In this document: positions 39,152-48,121 of the stretch, one piece after another
Numbering within the stretch: position 1 is the stretch's first letter
Layout of the letters: the number at the start of each line of letters is the position of its first letter
Assembly (NCBI GenBank): GCA_964631125.1
Contig: CAZVYN010000004.1
Span: forward strand, 1-64,000
DNA length: 64,000 bases
Origin: CAZVYN01 sp964631125
Lineage (GTDB): Bacteria; Eisenbacteria; RBG-16-71-46; CAIMUX01
Direction of reading: 5' to 3'
Notes under the pieces: model-generated
What the model was told of the DNA's origin: nothing
What the model saw: only the letters and a program-made list of their open reading frames with translations
Database searches by the model: none
Translations under genes and position numbers: made by a program

Positions 39152-40957
39152 TCACTCGACGAGTAGCATCTTCCTCGTCTCGGCCTGTCCCGCGGCCGTC
39201 AGCCGATAGAAATAGACGCCCGGAGTCACCCGCTCGCCCGACTGCGAGCGTCCGTCCCACCGGACCGAGTGCACGCCCGTCGGCTGTACCGCAGAGATCA
39301 ACGTGCGGATCTCGCGTCCGCTCGCATCGTAGACCGAGAGGACGACCGGCGTGTCGACCTCGAGGCTGTAACCGATCCGGGTGGACGGCCCGAACGGATT
39401 CGGCAAGTTCTGATCGAGCACGATCTGCCTGGAGTAGAGCGCGGGGAAGTCGCCCACTGCCGTCGGCTCCGCGCTGGTCTCGGCATCGAACGAGTAGTCG
39501 AACGCGCCGTTCCCGCAGGTCCGCGGGAAGCTGACGATCATCTGCGCGAACTCCATCTCGTCCCAATGATGAATGTCCACCGCGCCGTTGCCCGACGCGT
39601 CGAGCGCCAGGTAGTACTCGATGAAGGTCTGCTCCCCGTCTCGCTTCGCAATGACACAGACCTGCTCGACGCAGTCCGGGCCGTTGAAGTGGATCGTCAG
39701 CAGATTGTCGAGCGAGAGCATGTCCGGCCGGAAGCGCTGCACGCTGCAACCGGTCGCCTCGGGCTGTTTGGTCGCGCTCGGATGGTTGCTGTAGGCGGGG
39801 AAGCTCGAGATCTGCTTGTCGTAGGCCAGTGTGGCCGGATAGCGCGCGCCTTCTGAGTAGTGGTTCCCGTCGGAGCGCGTCGCCGATGTATAGAAGTTCC
39901 AGACGTTCCACTCTGCTTGAGCCGACGCGTGATTGCTCCCGACGCCGCCCAAGACATGATCGAAGCAGGCGAAGATCGACTGCGAGCCGGAGCAAGCCTG
40001 GATATCGGTCACGATCCGGTGGCTCCAATGCTCGACCAGGAACGTCGGCCACAGGAAAGCGCCGTAGGGGAACGACCCGTTGAACGTCGACTGCTTGCGC
40101 CAGGGCGAGCCGAGGAACGACGCCATGTACTGGAAGTTGTCGTCGACGTCGCCGTAGACCACGTTCTCCTGATAGGTCGAGAGATTCTCCATCCACCAGG
40201 GGTTGTCCATCGTGTAGCCCATCTGGACCACGTGGTGGTATTCGTGCGCGACCGTCACCTGCATCGGCTGCGTGCGGTCGGCGTACTCGAAGCCGGCGTA
40301 ATCATTGTCGATGACGAAGAACGCCGTCCGATTCCCGGCCCACGAGTCGACCGGCGAGTCCTCGGCCTCGGTGTAGCCGTAGACGCCGCTGATGTTCTCG
40401 ATGTAGCAGTCGATCAGCCCGGCGCCTCCGCCGGCCGTCCCATCCGACGGCGGAACCTGCCACTCCTCGACTCGATGGTAGATCGCATAGCTCGCCTCAC
40501 AGGCCGCCACCACCGCATCCAAGTACGCGCGGTTCGGCCACCCATGCGGAGCCTTCGCGCCGCCGTCGTTGAAGTGCACGCGAAAGTGCTCGGAGTCGAC
40601 ATGCGAATTCAGCACCGGCCGCGCCAACAAGTCGCCCATCTCCGCCTGCACCGCGGACTGGAGCACCGAAGGTTGGCTCGCCAATTCGCGCTGGGCTTCG
40701 GCGATGATCTCGGTCCCGCACTTCACCGGCGCCGCCTCGAGTGCGAATCGCGCCGGCAACGCGTCAGGCTTGCGGATGAACTGGAGCTTGTAGAGCGCCG
40801 ACTGCGACGCGCTGATCTCGCCCGAGTCGCGCGCGGAATCGATGGAGGTGAGAGCGGGGTGACCGTGAGCGGCGATAGGCGCGACGACAAATGCAACGAC
40901 ACCACAGATCGCGAGGAGCAGGCGCCCCGTCCGTCGGCCCCGACCAAGTCGCCGCAT
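39152..40957 (-). CDS. MXAN_6640-like secreted metalloprotease with C-terminal sorting domain
   Basis: The 601-residue protein has a signal peptide (about 1-32) and a pro-region. Its zinc-protease domain has the motif HEYHH at 238-242 and WWMENLSTYQENVVYGD downstream, where a Glu may complete the site. This layout is that of MXAN_6640-family putative metalloproteases. Residues about 515-601 form a FlgD-like / type IX sorting domain (QNLPNPFGPSTRIGYSL, then VTPGVYFYRLTA and a final KMLLVE). The ATG at 40957 follows GGAGGGG. A terminator follows the gene, so it is probably monocistronic. Confidence 0.84.
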   Translation of the reverse strand: MRRLGRGRRTGRLLLAICGVVAFVVAPIAAHGHPALTSIDSARDSGEISASQSALYKLQFIRKPDALPARFALEAAPVKCGTEIIAEAQRELASQPSVLQSAVQAEMGDLLARPVLNSHVDSEHFRVHFNDGGAKAPHGWPNRAYLDAVVAACEASYAIYHRVEEWQVPPSDGTAGGGAGLIDCYIENISGVYGYTEAEDSPVDSWAGNRTAFFVIDNDYAGFEYADRTQPMQVTVAHEYHHVVQMGYTMDNPWWMENLSTYQENVVYGDVDDNFQYMASFLGSPWRKQSTFNGSFPYGAFLWPTFLVEHWSHRIVTDIQACSGSQSIFACFDHVLGGVGSNHASAQAEWNVWNFYTSATRSDGNHYSEGARYPATLAYDKQISSFPAYSNHPSATKQPEATGCSVQRFRPDMLSLDNLLTIHFNGPDCVEQVCVIAKRDGEQTFIEYYLALDASGNGAVDIHHWDEMEFAQMIVSFPRTCGNGAFDYSFDAETSAEPTAVGDFPALYSRQIVLDQNLPNPFGPSTRIGYSLEVDTPVVLSVYDASGREIRTLISAVQPTGVHSVRWDGRSQSGERVTPGVYFYRLTAAGQAETRKMLLVE

Positions 40958-41075
40958 CGTCCCCTCCGTCCACGATCCTCACACTCTTGGTTCGCCCCGT
41001 CGGCTCGCCCTGGAGTAGGCGTCCAAAGTATGAGACGCGTGAACGATAGCAACGGCCTCGAGGAGGGGTCAACAG

Positions 41076-42740
41076 TCAGTCCAGGTAGAGAATCCAGAGA
41101 TCGCTCACAAGGTTTTCGGAGAGGCTGTAGGCGATCCGTCTCCCGTCCGGCGACCACGTCGGCCCGTACTCGTCGCCGGGATCGGTCGAAAGTCGGATTG
41201 GATTCTCGCCGAGCGGCAACATCACCCAGATGTCGTACCCTCCCTCGCGGTCGGATGCGTACGCGATGCGGCTCCCGTCCGGCGAGAAGCTGGGATTGAA
41301 CTCCCGAGCCGCGTCGTGCGTGATCTGCGTTCGCTCCCCCGTCGAGAGCGTGAGGACCCACAAATCCCGCACGCCGTCCTGGGTCACGAAGAAGACGAAT
41401 CGGGATCCGTCGGGCGACCAATCCAGGGACTCCGCCCCCGACCCCGCCGGATAGTGAACCGGGGCGCCGCCGGAGACGGGGACTCGATAGAGTTCGCTGG
41501 TCCATTGGGTCGTCGACATGTCCCTGACGGTGTAGGCGATCTCGCTCCCATCCGGCACCCAAGCGAACGAACTTACATCGCGGCCCGCGCCATGCGAAGC
41601 GATGACCTCGAGGTCTCCGCTCCCCGGCACATCCATCACGGCGAGTTCGGACTCCAAACCGTTGTCGACCGGTTTCAAGGCAATCAGCGCAAGACGCCGC
41701 CCATCGGGCGACCACTTTGCCACTGTGGCGCCTTCCGGCTGAATATCCGTCAGGCGATCGGTGCGGCCCCCGCTCGCCGGGATGCTGCAGATCTGGTTGC
41801 GGTACTGATTCTCCCAATCCGTACGAAACAGGATCGTTTCCCCGTCCGGGGACCAGTCCGGGATCGTAGCGCCGGCCGACAGCGAACTGTTGGTGAGGCG
41901 AACGACAGCGCGAGTGGATGCACTCGCTACGTTGGACAGCCCCGACCAGAAGGGGTTGTCGTCCGCAGACCGAAGCGCGAAAAAGTACGTCTGCGCGCGC
42001 TCGAGCCCGGGAACGACGAAAACCTCGCGGCTCTCGGCGGGCTTCGGGATCGGCAATCCGACGACCTGAGTCGTGCCCTCCCAGGTGTCTTCGGTTATCG
42101 GGGCGAATGCGTGTCGCAAGTCGTAAGCGGCTGCGGCGCCGACGGCCGCGTCACTACCCGGTGCGGTCCATGCGAGCGTCACACTGAACGCGGTCTCGGC
42201 GACCACTTCCAGATCGATCACGGCCCGCGGCGCGAGGTCGCCGAGCACGGTGGCGGCGACAACATTCGAGAGTTGTGACCAATTCAGGTCGGCGTCCGCA
42301 GCCTTCATCGCGAAGTACCAAATGCCGGCGCCCAGCTCACCAATGTGGATCGTCTCCACCTGTCCCGCGCGCCGCGGCTCTGGCGGGAACGGCGCCACCG
42401 CGGCGGAATCCCACTCCGCCGCGGTGATCAGTGTCCTCGAATACCGAAACTCGTACCGAAACGCCTGACCCTCCATCCCGTCGTCGCCCGGCGCGGTCCA
42501 ACTCAGAGTCACGACGTCACTACTGTTGCTCTGGATCCGCAGGCTTTCAACCGTCGCGGGAGGCGTGGTGTCCGGCGGTGTCGGCGCAGGATCGTCTTGC
42601 GAACACGCCGCCGCGATCACAATCGCGACAGCGACCAACCCGTGGAGCCCAATCCGAATCTGCTCCTGCTTCCGCTGCTCGCACTCGGTCGCGAACGGGC
42701 TACGGCTAAACCGATCGACGGCTCCCTCTCTAAGTCGCAA
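41076..42740 (-). CDS. Lipoprotein with two FnIII-like domains and a TolB-like beta-propeller
   Basis: The 554-residue product has a hydrophobic signal ending in the lipobox AAAC near residue 46. Two FnIII-like domains (LSWTAPGDDG and LAWTAPGSDA cores, similar to those of the giant protein at 6648-12161) are followed by a six-blade PD40/WD40-like propeller marked by repeated WSPDG or FSPDG motifs. TTG at 42740 lies directly after the stop of the Hint gene, with GAGG inside that gene's end, so translation is coupled. Base composition is lower in GC than the surrounding genome. The role is unknown; a sensing or binding scaffold is plausible. Confidence 0.8.
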   Translation of the reverse strand: MRLREGAVDRFSRSPFATECEQRKQEQIRIGLHGLVAVAIVIAAACSQDDPAPTPPDTTPPATVESLRIQSNSSDVVTLSWTAPGDDGMEGQAFRYEFRYSRTLITAAEWDSAAVAPFPPEPRRAGQVETIHIGELGAGIWYFAMKAADADLNWSQLSNVVAATVLGDLAPRAVIDLEVVAETAFSVTLAWTAPGSDAAVGAAAAYDLRHAFAPITEDTWEGTTQVVGLPIPKPAESREVFVVPGLERAQTYFFALRSADDNPFWSGLSNVASASTRAVVRLTNSSLSAGATIPDWSPDGETILFRTDWENQYRNQICSIPASGGRTDRLTDIQPEGATVAKWSPDGRRLALIALKPVDNGLESELAVMDVPGSGDLEVIASHGAGRDVSSFAWVPDGSEIAYTVRDMSTTQWTSELYRVPVSGGAPVHYPAGSGAESLDWSPDGSRFVFFVTQDGVRDLWVLTLSTGERTQITHDAAREFNPSFSPDGSRIAYASDREGGYDIWVMLPLGENPIRLSTDPGDEYGPTWSPDGRRIAYSLSENLVSDLWILYLD

Positions 42741-43433
42741 TCAATCCTCGCAATCCGGGCAGTACTGTACAAAATCTAGACAATCTTCCTTGTTGTGGAC
42801 GATTACGCCGTGCGCCACAAAGGCGCCCGTCGAGACTTGAAAGTTGTAAACGATCGCTCCCTCGTCTACGCGTTCGATGGAACGCACTTCTAATTCTCCG
42901 CCTGAAACCTGTGACATGACATCGCCCACGGTGAGTGTACTTGCCGGCCTCCAATCGCCCCCGCTCAAGAACGGGTGATTCTCCGTTACCCGGATCACCC
43001 CGTTGATGACGTAGTAATGCGACGCGCGAAACGGCCGATGTACCTTTACGACATTCGCTGCCGTCATGATTCGGGTCTGGGACTCGTAGGAGAGCACAAT
43101 GTCTCCCGGCTGGATCGACTCGACGGGCTTGGTGCTCCCATCTGCGAGCAAGATCGGAGTGCCGGCGAGCATGCAGTCGCAGCCGGAACAGATTCCGCAG
43201 CAACAGCTCTGCCATCCGCTCGCGCCCCCCAACCGGGGTCGATCACACCCCAATTGCACTTCCACTGCCGGTTCCCCGACGAACAACTTCCGGTCCACTC
43301 GATTACCGCCTGGCAGTGCGTCTCATCGCAGAAATCGTCCGCATTGACGTGTGAGCAGCTGGGCTGGGCGCCTGCGTCAGTGGACCAGGACGCCCAGACG
43401 GCAACACAGCAGCGCGAGGAATGACAGTCGCAT
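42741..43433 (-). pseudogene. Secreted Cys-rich Hint-domain protein, interrupted by two single-base shifts
   Basis: From ATG 43433 (strong GGAGG upstream) a signal peptide MRLSFLALLC begins, but the frame stops after 18 codons. Removing one T at 43403-43404 restores a signal ending near GAQP and a Cys-rich stretch. Adding one G to the G6 run at 43225-43230 joins it to the Hint frame. The restored protein is 230 residues. It has Cys87 in CDCMLAGTPILLADGS, TENHPF at 150-155 and the terminal VAHGVIVHN at 206-214, so all intein/hedgehog splicing blocks are present; the next residue is Lys, not Cys/Ser/Thr. The two shifts cancel in length. They may be sequencing errors or true decay. Confidence 0.8.
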
Positions 43434-43797
43434 CGTCTCCTCCTCCTTCGTTTGCCGGTACTCCGTTGGACCGATCGCTAAGAGGGGTTGAACGCTGTCG
43501 AGCCGGGCGGGGCCCGTACGGCACACCGCTGCAAAACAATCGGATCGTGGAGCCCAGCCTTTGCCAGGCGATCTTCGGTTGTCGTTGCTGTCGCGCCGTA
43601 GACCTTCCGCCGAGGGCAGACCCAACGGATCGGGCGAACTCCGTTGCCATGTCAGCGACTCGGAATGCTTCGGAGGCGCGAACCACCGGGGAGAATCCAC
43701 CGCGGGACAGACCGCGTCAAGAAGTAACAGCGCTGGTCGACTCACGGTCCGGAGATGGAAACGCGAAACACGGGTCATTCCATCTGTAAACTGAATC
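43434..43797. other. Intergenic stretch upstream of the Hint gene
   Basis: No convincing gene is seen in these 364 bases. The open frames crossing it lack protein-like sequence. The GGAGGAGGAG just before 43433 is the Hint gene's ribosome binding site, so its promoter should lie here; no clear -35/-10 pair was recognised. Confidence 0.5.
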
Positions 43798-46191
43798 TCA
43801 CGGTTCGGCGACGGGCTCTTCTCCGGATGGGGTCATGGCGCTCCAGTCGATCGCGGGGGAACGGGTGGGTGTCGAGTCGGGCTTCGGAGGGGTGGCGGTG
43901 GCGGTCGCCAGGTTACGTCGAGGCTCCAAGCGGAACAGGTCGGAGTAGACGAGGTCGCCGTCGGGGGCGCTGGCGGTGAAGTAGTAGGTGACGGCGCCGG
44001 CGAGGGGGATCGATGCGTCGGGGATGAGTCCGCCGAACGTTCCGGCCTCGAGGTCGATCGGTTCCAGAGGAATGTCGAGGCGCCCGGTCGCAAGTTCCGG
44101 AAGATGGAGCTTCGGCGCGGTCTGGGCGGCGAGAGATCCCTCCACCGTCAGCATGATCGGGACCGGTCCGCGCACGACGATGCGACCGGGCGAGTGATGG
44201 ACGAGCGATGGGCGATCGCCCGTTCCGAAGCGCGCGACGACGGTGCGCGCCGAGTGCTCCCGCGCCTCGATCAACTCGACGTACTGGCCGCCGTCCGCGG
44301 AGCGAACGCCGACGCTGCGCAGTCCGGGCAGGAGCACCTGTTCCAGCGGCGTGAGCCCCGTGAACTGTCCGTCGATGAAGACCGAGTCAGTGTGGGACGC
44401 GACGAGGCCGCGTCCGTCTGCGAGCGACCAGGATTCCACTTCGACCACAGGATCGACGCCGAAACGATGATTCGGCACGAGCACCCGGGTCGCGTGATCG
44501 GCGCGCACGAATATGGGGCGATCCCAGAGTGGGGTCTCTGAGTCTTCGTAGAACAGGCGCGCCCAACCGAGCGGGATCGAATCGAGCGACGCCGGCAGTG
44601 CGATCGGCGCGCGTCCTTGGATCCAGACGCGGCCCTGACGGCTCGGATCGCCGCCGACGACTTCGACGCGGCCGGTCAGCCGCGGGGCCCAGCGCGTCGG
44701 CTCTCCTCGTACGACGCGAACTTCGGATTCATGGATGCCGGCCGCGCCCAGGTCGACGCGCACGCGGTGCAATCCCGCCGAGATCGACTCCAACCGAAAC
44801 GGCGAGCCGCCGGTCTGCGTCACGCCGTCGATCTCGATCCCGACCGCGGGGGGCGACGGCTCGATCACGAGGGCGCCGGTCCCGAAGTTCGGCAACGGGG
44901 AGACGAATCCCTTCCCCACTCCCTGTCGCAGACTCGGAATGGCCGCGAGCGCCAGGAGCCCAGCGCCCACCAAGATGAGGACGACGGTCATCGCGATCAT
45001 CGCGGGCCGACGCATCGAGGAATTCACTTCGTCACGCCGTCCGAATCGACCCGGAGTGCCCGTGTCGTCGGCATCCGTCGCCGCAGGCGCCACCGCAGGG
45101 GTCGCCATCAACTCTTCGATCGCCGCCGCCTCCGCAGACGTCACGGTCTGCTCGACCGGCTCGGTCCCACCGGGGTGCGAAACCGGCGACTTGATCGGCG
45201 CCGAGACGAACGTCGGCGGGGTCGACTGCGGAGTCGGCAAAGTCGGCTTGGGTTGCGGCGATGGTTCCGGCGTGGGCTGCGCCGACTCCCACGGAAACTG
45301 CCAGTCCTCGACCTCCGTGCCGAAGTCGATGGCCGGTTCTCGCGGAACGACCGGTCTTTCCGGCGCATGAGCGAACATCTGCTCGACGACTGACCCGGCG
45401 TCCGTCGTAGCGGCATCGGACGCCGTGGACGGAGCGGGCGCCGGACGATCGAGCAGGAGCGACAGTTCCTTGATCGGGTTCTCTCGCTCGCCTTCTCCCT
45501 GGTTGGCGCCGACCGGAATGAACTTGAACGCGACCGCGCTGGCGGCCGGCGATTGGAGACCGAGCAGATTCACCAGTCCATCGCAGGCGCGCTTCATGTC
45601 GGGGGTTTGCGCGAAGAGGCGCGCCACGGCCCTCAGATCCGGCGAGGGCGCGAGCTCGCTGCTGGCGATCACGATGATGTCGCCCGGCTGGATCGGAATC
45701 GACGTGACCTCGAGCCGAAGTCTCTCGGAGCTCCCGAGACCGGTGCGGACCGAGGCTTCGGGAAGCCCCTCGGCCAGGTGCGCCTGACCGTCCCGCAGCA
45801 GGCAGATCCAGGTGGGCGCGGTCTTGACGAACCAGATGCGATCCTCCTCCGCCGCCGCGCAGGCCATCTCGACCCAACGCGCCTCGCGAAGCAGCGACCG
45901 GTTCTCTTTGTAGAGCTTGGCGTGCACCGCCTGCAGGCTGGCCACGACCCGACGCAACGGCGCCGGTAGCTCGCCCGCGGTCTCGGGGCTCGTCTCCCCG
46001 TCACTCCACTCTTCAGACGACAATTCGCGCAGCCGCGGCTCGATGAAGCGGGCGAACGTATCTTCGGGATGTCCGAGCGCCACGACGCCGAGGACGAGAG
46101 ACGGCTCGGTCCAGGCGCGACACGCTCCCCCCTCGAGTTCCGAGGTGCCGACCTCGATGCGTACCAGCGACGGGTTTTCCTGGGGCGTCAT
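43798..46191 (-). CDS. Membrane protein with degenerate PP2C-like domain and PEGA domain
   Basis: The 797-residue product has an N-terminal domain (about 10-235) shaped like a PP2C phosphatase: ICLLRDGQAHLAEG and IQPGDIIVIASSEL occupy the places of the family's LLRDG and GDxLLLxSDGL motifs. The metal-binding Asp of the latter is replaced by Ser, so activity is doubtful. A Pro-rich linker, a helix near 420-445 (MTVVLILVGAGLLALAAIP) and a periplasmic PEGA domain (GALVIEPSPPAVGIEIDG) follow. The C-terminus is beta-rich. The ATG at 46191 overlaps the upstream TPR gene (ATGA), so the two proteins probably act together, possibly as a signalling scaffold. Confidence 0.72.
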   Translation of the reverse strand: MTPQENPSLVRIEVGTSELEGGACRAWTEPSLVLGVVALGHPEDTFARFIEPRLRELSSEEWSDGETSPETAGELPAPLRRVVASLQAVHAKLYKENRSLLREARWVEMACAAAEEDRIWFVKTAPTWICLLRDGQAHLAEGLPEASVRTGLGSSERLRLEVTSIPIQPGDIIVIASSELAPSPDLRAVARLFAQTPDMKRACDGLVNLLGLQSPAASAVAFKFIPVGANQGEGERENPIKELSLLLDRPAPAPSTASDAATTDAGSVVEQMFAHAPERPVVPREPAIDFGTEVEDWQFPWESAQPTPEPSPQPKPTLPTPQSTPPTFVSAPIKSPVSHPGGTEPVEQTVTSAEAAAIEELMATPAVAPAATDADDTGTPGRFGRRDEVNSSMRRPAMIAMTVVLILVGAGLLALAAIPSLRQGVGKGFVSPLPNFGTGALVIEPSPPAVGIEIDGVTQTGGSPFRLESISAGLHRVRVDLGAAGIHESEVRVVRGEPTRWAPRLTGRVEVVGGDPSRQGRVWIQGRAPIALPASLDSIPLGWARLFYEDSETPLWDRPIFVRADHATRVLVPNHRFGVDPVVEVESWSLADGRGLVASHTDSVFIDGQFTGLTPLEQVLLPGLRSVGVRSADGGQYVELIEAREHSARTVVARFGTGDRPSLVHHSPGRIVVRGPVPIMLTVEGSLAAQTAPKLHLPELATGRLDIPLEPIDLEAGTFGGLIPDASIPLAGAVTYYFTASAPDGDLVYSDLFRLEPRRNLATATATPPKPDSTPTRSPAIDWSAMTPSGEEPVAEP

Positions 46192-47564
46192 GCGCTCTTC
46201 ACCTCCGGCTGACGGAGCGGCTGCCCCTCCTGCCACTTCTGCGTTCGCTCCAGGTACTGACGCCACGCCTCCTGCGCCTTCCGCTTGAGGCCGCAGACGC
46301 GGTAGGCCTGCCCCATGACGTAGTAGGTCCGCGGGAAAGAAGGATTGAGCGCGGCGGCTCGCTCCAGCAACTCGACCGCCGCGTTGTTCTCGCCGATCGC
46401 GAGGTGCGCCTCGGCCTTCTGCACCAGCAGGTCCGCCGATGGCGCGCCGCCGAGCAACAGGCGATCGAGCTCGACGATCGCCTCGGCGTGCGCGCTCGAC
46501 TCGAGCAACGCCTGCGCCAGACTCATGCGCGCCTGGAAATAGTTCGGGTTGATCGCCAACGCCGCTCGGTAGCAACGCACGCCATCCGCGGCGCGCCCCA
46601 CCGCCTCGTAGAGGAGACCGAGGTTGTACTGCACGTCGGGGAACTTCGGACGCAGGCGTGCGGCGACTTCGAACTGCACGACCGCCTCGTCGGGAAATCC
46701 CTGCGACTGGTACTCGGAACCGAGCGCCACGCGCGCTTCCACCGAGGTGGCGTCGCATTCGATCGCGCGCAGCAGCGAGCGCATCGCGCCCTCTTCGTTG
46801 CCGTGGGCAAGTGAGAGACGTGACATGCGCAGGAGATGTCGTGCCTCGTCTCCCTGACGGAGAAAGGCCTCTTCGTAGAGCGCGGCGGCGTCATCCCCCG
46901 CTCCCTGCGTCGCGCAGATGAGGGCGAGGTGTTCGTAGAGCGCGGCGGTCAGCGGATTCCACGAGGCGGCATCCATCGCACGCACGGCCGCGCTCGGCTC
47001 GGGCGCAAGCGAGAGCTGGAGCTTCTCCGGACGCGCGTCGTCGCGGCGCTCCAGCACTCCGCGACGCATCAGGATCTCTTCGTAGAACGGATGTCCCTTG
47101 GCGGCGCCGCAGAGGTAGCCGGCGGCCCGACGGTGGTCGCCGCTGCAATGCGCATAGATCGCCGCTGTGAACGCGGCGAGGCCGTTCCAACGCGAATCGG
47201 TGGTCAGCGCTTCCAGCCCGCGGAACACCTCGGAAAACTGGCCGGCTTGCGCGAAATACCAAGCGCTCCAGAGACTCCGCAACGGCTCCTCGACTCGGAA
47301 CTCCGCGGCCTCGGTTCGCCAGACATCCGCCGGGAGAGAGCCGTCTCGCAGCCTGCGCGCGACCAGTCGATTGAACCGCGCCGCCGCGTACCGCGGGTTG
47401 ATCTCGACCGCGGCTTCGAATTCGGTCCACGCCTCCGACCACTCGCCGCGTTCGAGGAACAAGAGCCCGCAGAGATTGCGAATGTCCGCGAAGTTCGGAT
47501 TCCGCCTTCGATCTTCCAGCAGGTCGCGTTCGGCCGTGGCCCACGGATCGAAGATGAGCCGCAT
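46188..47564 (-). CDS. Tetratricopeptide-repeat protein
   Basis: The 458-residue protein has no signal peptide. TPR units occur at about 25-60 (LCGLLFLERGEWSEAWTEFE) and again in a longer array from about 215 to 440 (for example NLGLLYEAVGRAADGVRCY and MSLAQALLESSAHAEAIVEL). It probably scaffolds the PP2C-like membrane protein, whose gene overlaps its stop by four bases. The ATG at 47564 follows AGGAG by five bases; the long open frame upstream of it is not protein-like. Confidence 0.82.
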   Translation of the reverse strand: MRLIFDPWATAERDLLEDRRRNPNFADIRNLCGLLFLERGEWSEAWTEFEAAVEINPRYAAARFNRLVARRLRDGSLPADVWRTEAAEFRVEEPLRSLWSAWYFAQAGQFSEVFRGLEALTTDSRWNGLAAFTAAIYAHCSGDHRRAAGYLCGAAKGHPFYEEILMRRGVLERRDDARPEKLQLSLAPEPSAAVRAMDAASWNPLTAALYEHLALICATQGAGDDAAALYEEAFLRQGDEARHLLRMSRLSLAHGNEEGAMRSLLRAIECDATSVEARVALGSEYQSQGFPDEAVVQFEVAARLRPKFPDVQYNLGLLYEAVGRAADGVRCYRAALAINPNYFQARMSLAQALLESSAHAEAIVELDRLLLGGAPSADLLVQKAEAHLAIGENNAAVELLERAAALNPSFPRTYYVMGQAYRVCGLKRKAQEAWRQYLERTQKWQEGQPLRQPEVKSA

Positions 47565-47605
47565 GGGAGCTCCTGAGCCCGGTCGGCCTAGGTCAGTGAT
47601 CGCCT

Positions 47606-47887
47606 TCACTGGCCCACCGCCCGCTTCTGATCGCCGAAGCGAAAGACCACATCGTGGACTTCGGGGATCTCTCCGATCTCGCGACTCAGCTTCTGGACGT
47701 AGCTGTCCTGCCAAGCGGTGTCGGATGGATCGCCTCCTCTCGACGGTCCGCCGAGCAGTTGCAGGCTTCCCCCGATGTAGACGACCCCGTTCGTCGTGCC
47801 GATGGTCAACGGCTTGAGGTCGACCCACTTCTTCGCGAGCAGGATACGAACCTTGGCTTGAATCTGGGAATCGATAGCTTTCTGCAT
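47606..47887 (-). CDS. Small BON-domain-like protein
   Basis: The 93-residue protein has the BON pattern: an initial helix (VRILLAKKW), a strand with TTNGVVYIGGSL, and a final helix-strand LSREIGEIPEVHDVVFRF. BON domains are thought to bind phospholipid or help attach to membranes. There is no signal peptide, and a 20-residue loop rich in Gly/Pro/Ser interrupts the centre. The ATG at 47887 follows GGGAGGG. It starts the BON-TPR-PP2C/PEGA run (41 bp to the TPR gene). Confidence 0.65.
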   Translation of the reverse strand: MQKAIDSQIQAKVRILLAKKWVDLKPLTIGTTNGVVYIGGSLQLLGGPSRGGDPSDTAWQDSYVQKLSREIGEIPEVHDVVFRFGDQKRAVGQ

Positions 47888-48093
47888 TCGGCCCTCCCTC
47901 GGTGCTCGGGATGGGTCAAGCGATGTGCCACCCGCGGAACCGTCGGACGCCCCGGTTCCGGTCCCTGCCGGCGAGTAGGGAGGCCGCTACGGGCGAAGCA
48001 GTTGCGGGAGTTCGGCCGATTCGAGCCGGATCGGAAGGCGAATGGAGGAGGGAAGAAGCGGACGCGCAACGGTCAGTTCCGGTCCGGACGGCC

Positions 48094-48107
48094 CGATCGG
48101 CCGATCG
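48094..48107. repeat. 14-base perfect palindrome after the PorV-like gene
   Basis: CGATCGGCCGATCG reads the same on both strands and lies 15 bases past the stop of the gene at 48122. It could be a weak terminator stem or protein-binding site; no T run follows. The rest of 47888-48093 holds the BON gene's ribosome binding site and one 6-bp inverted repeat. Confidence 0.4.
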
Positions 48108-48121
48108 CAGACTGGCCGACC

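Noticed and set aside
43303..43778. Separate genes in the open frames upstream of the Hint domain
   Set aside because: Their translations beyond the ribosome binding site at 43434-43445 are not protein-like; the meaningful parts join into the single frameshifted Hint protein.
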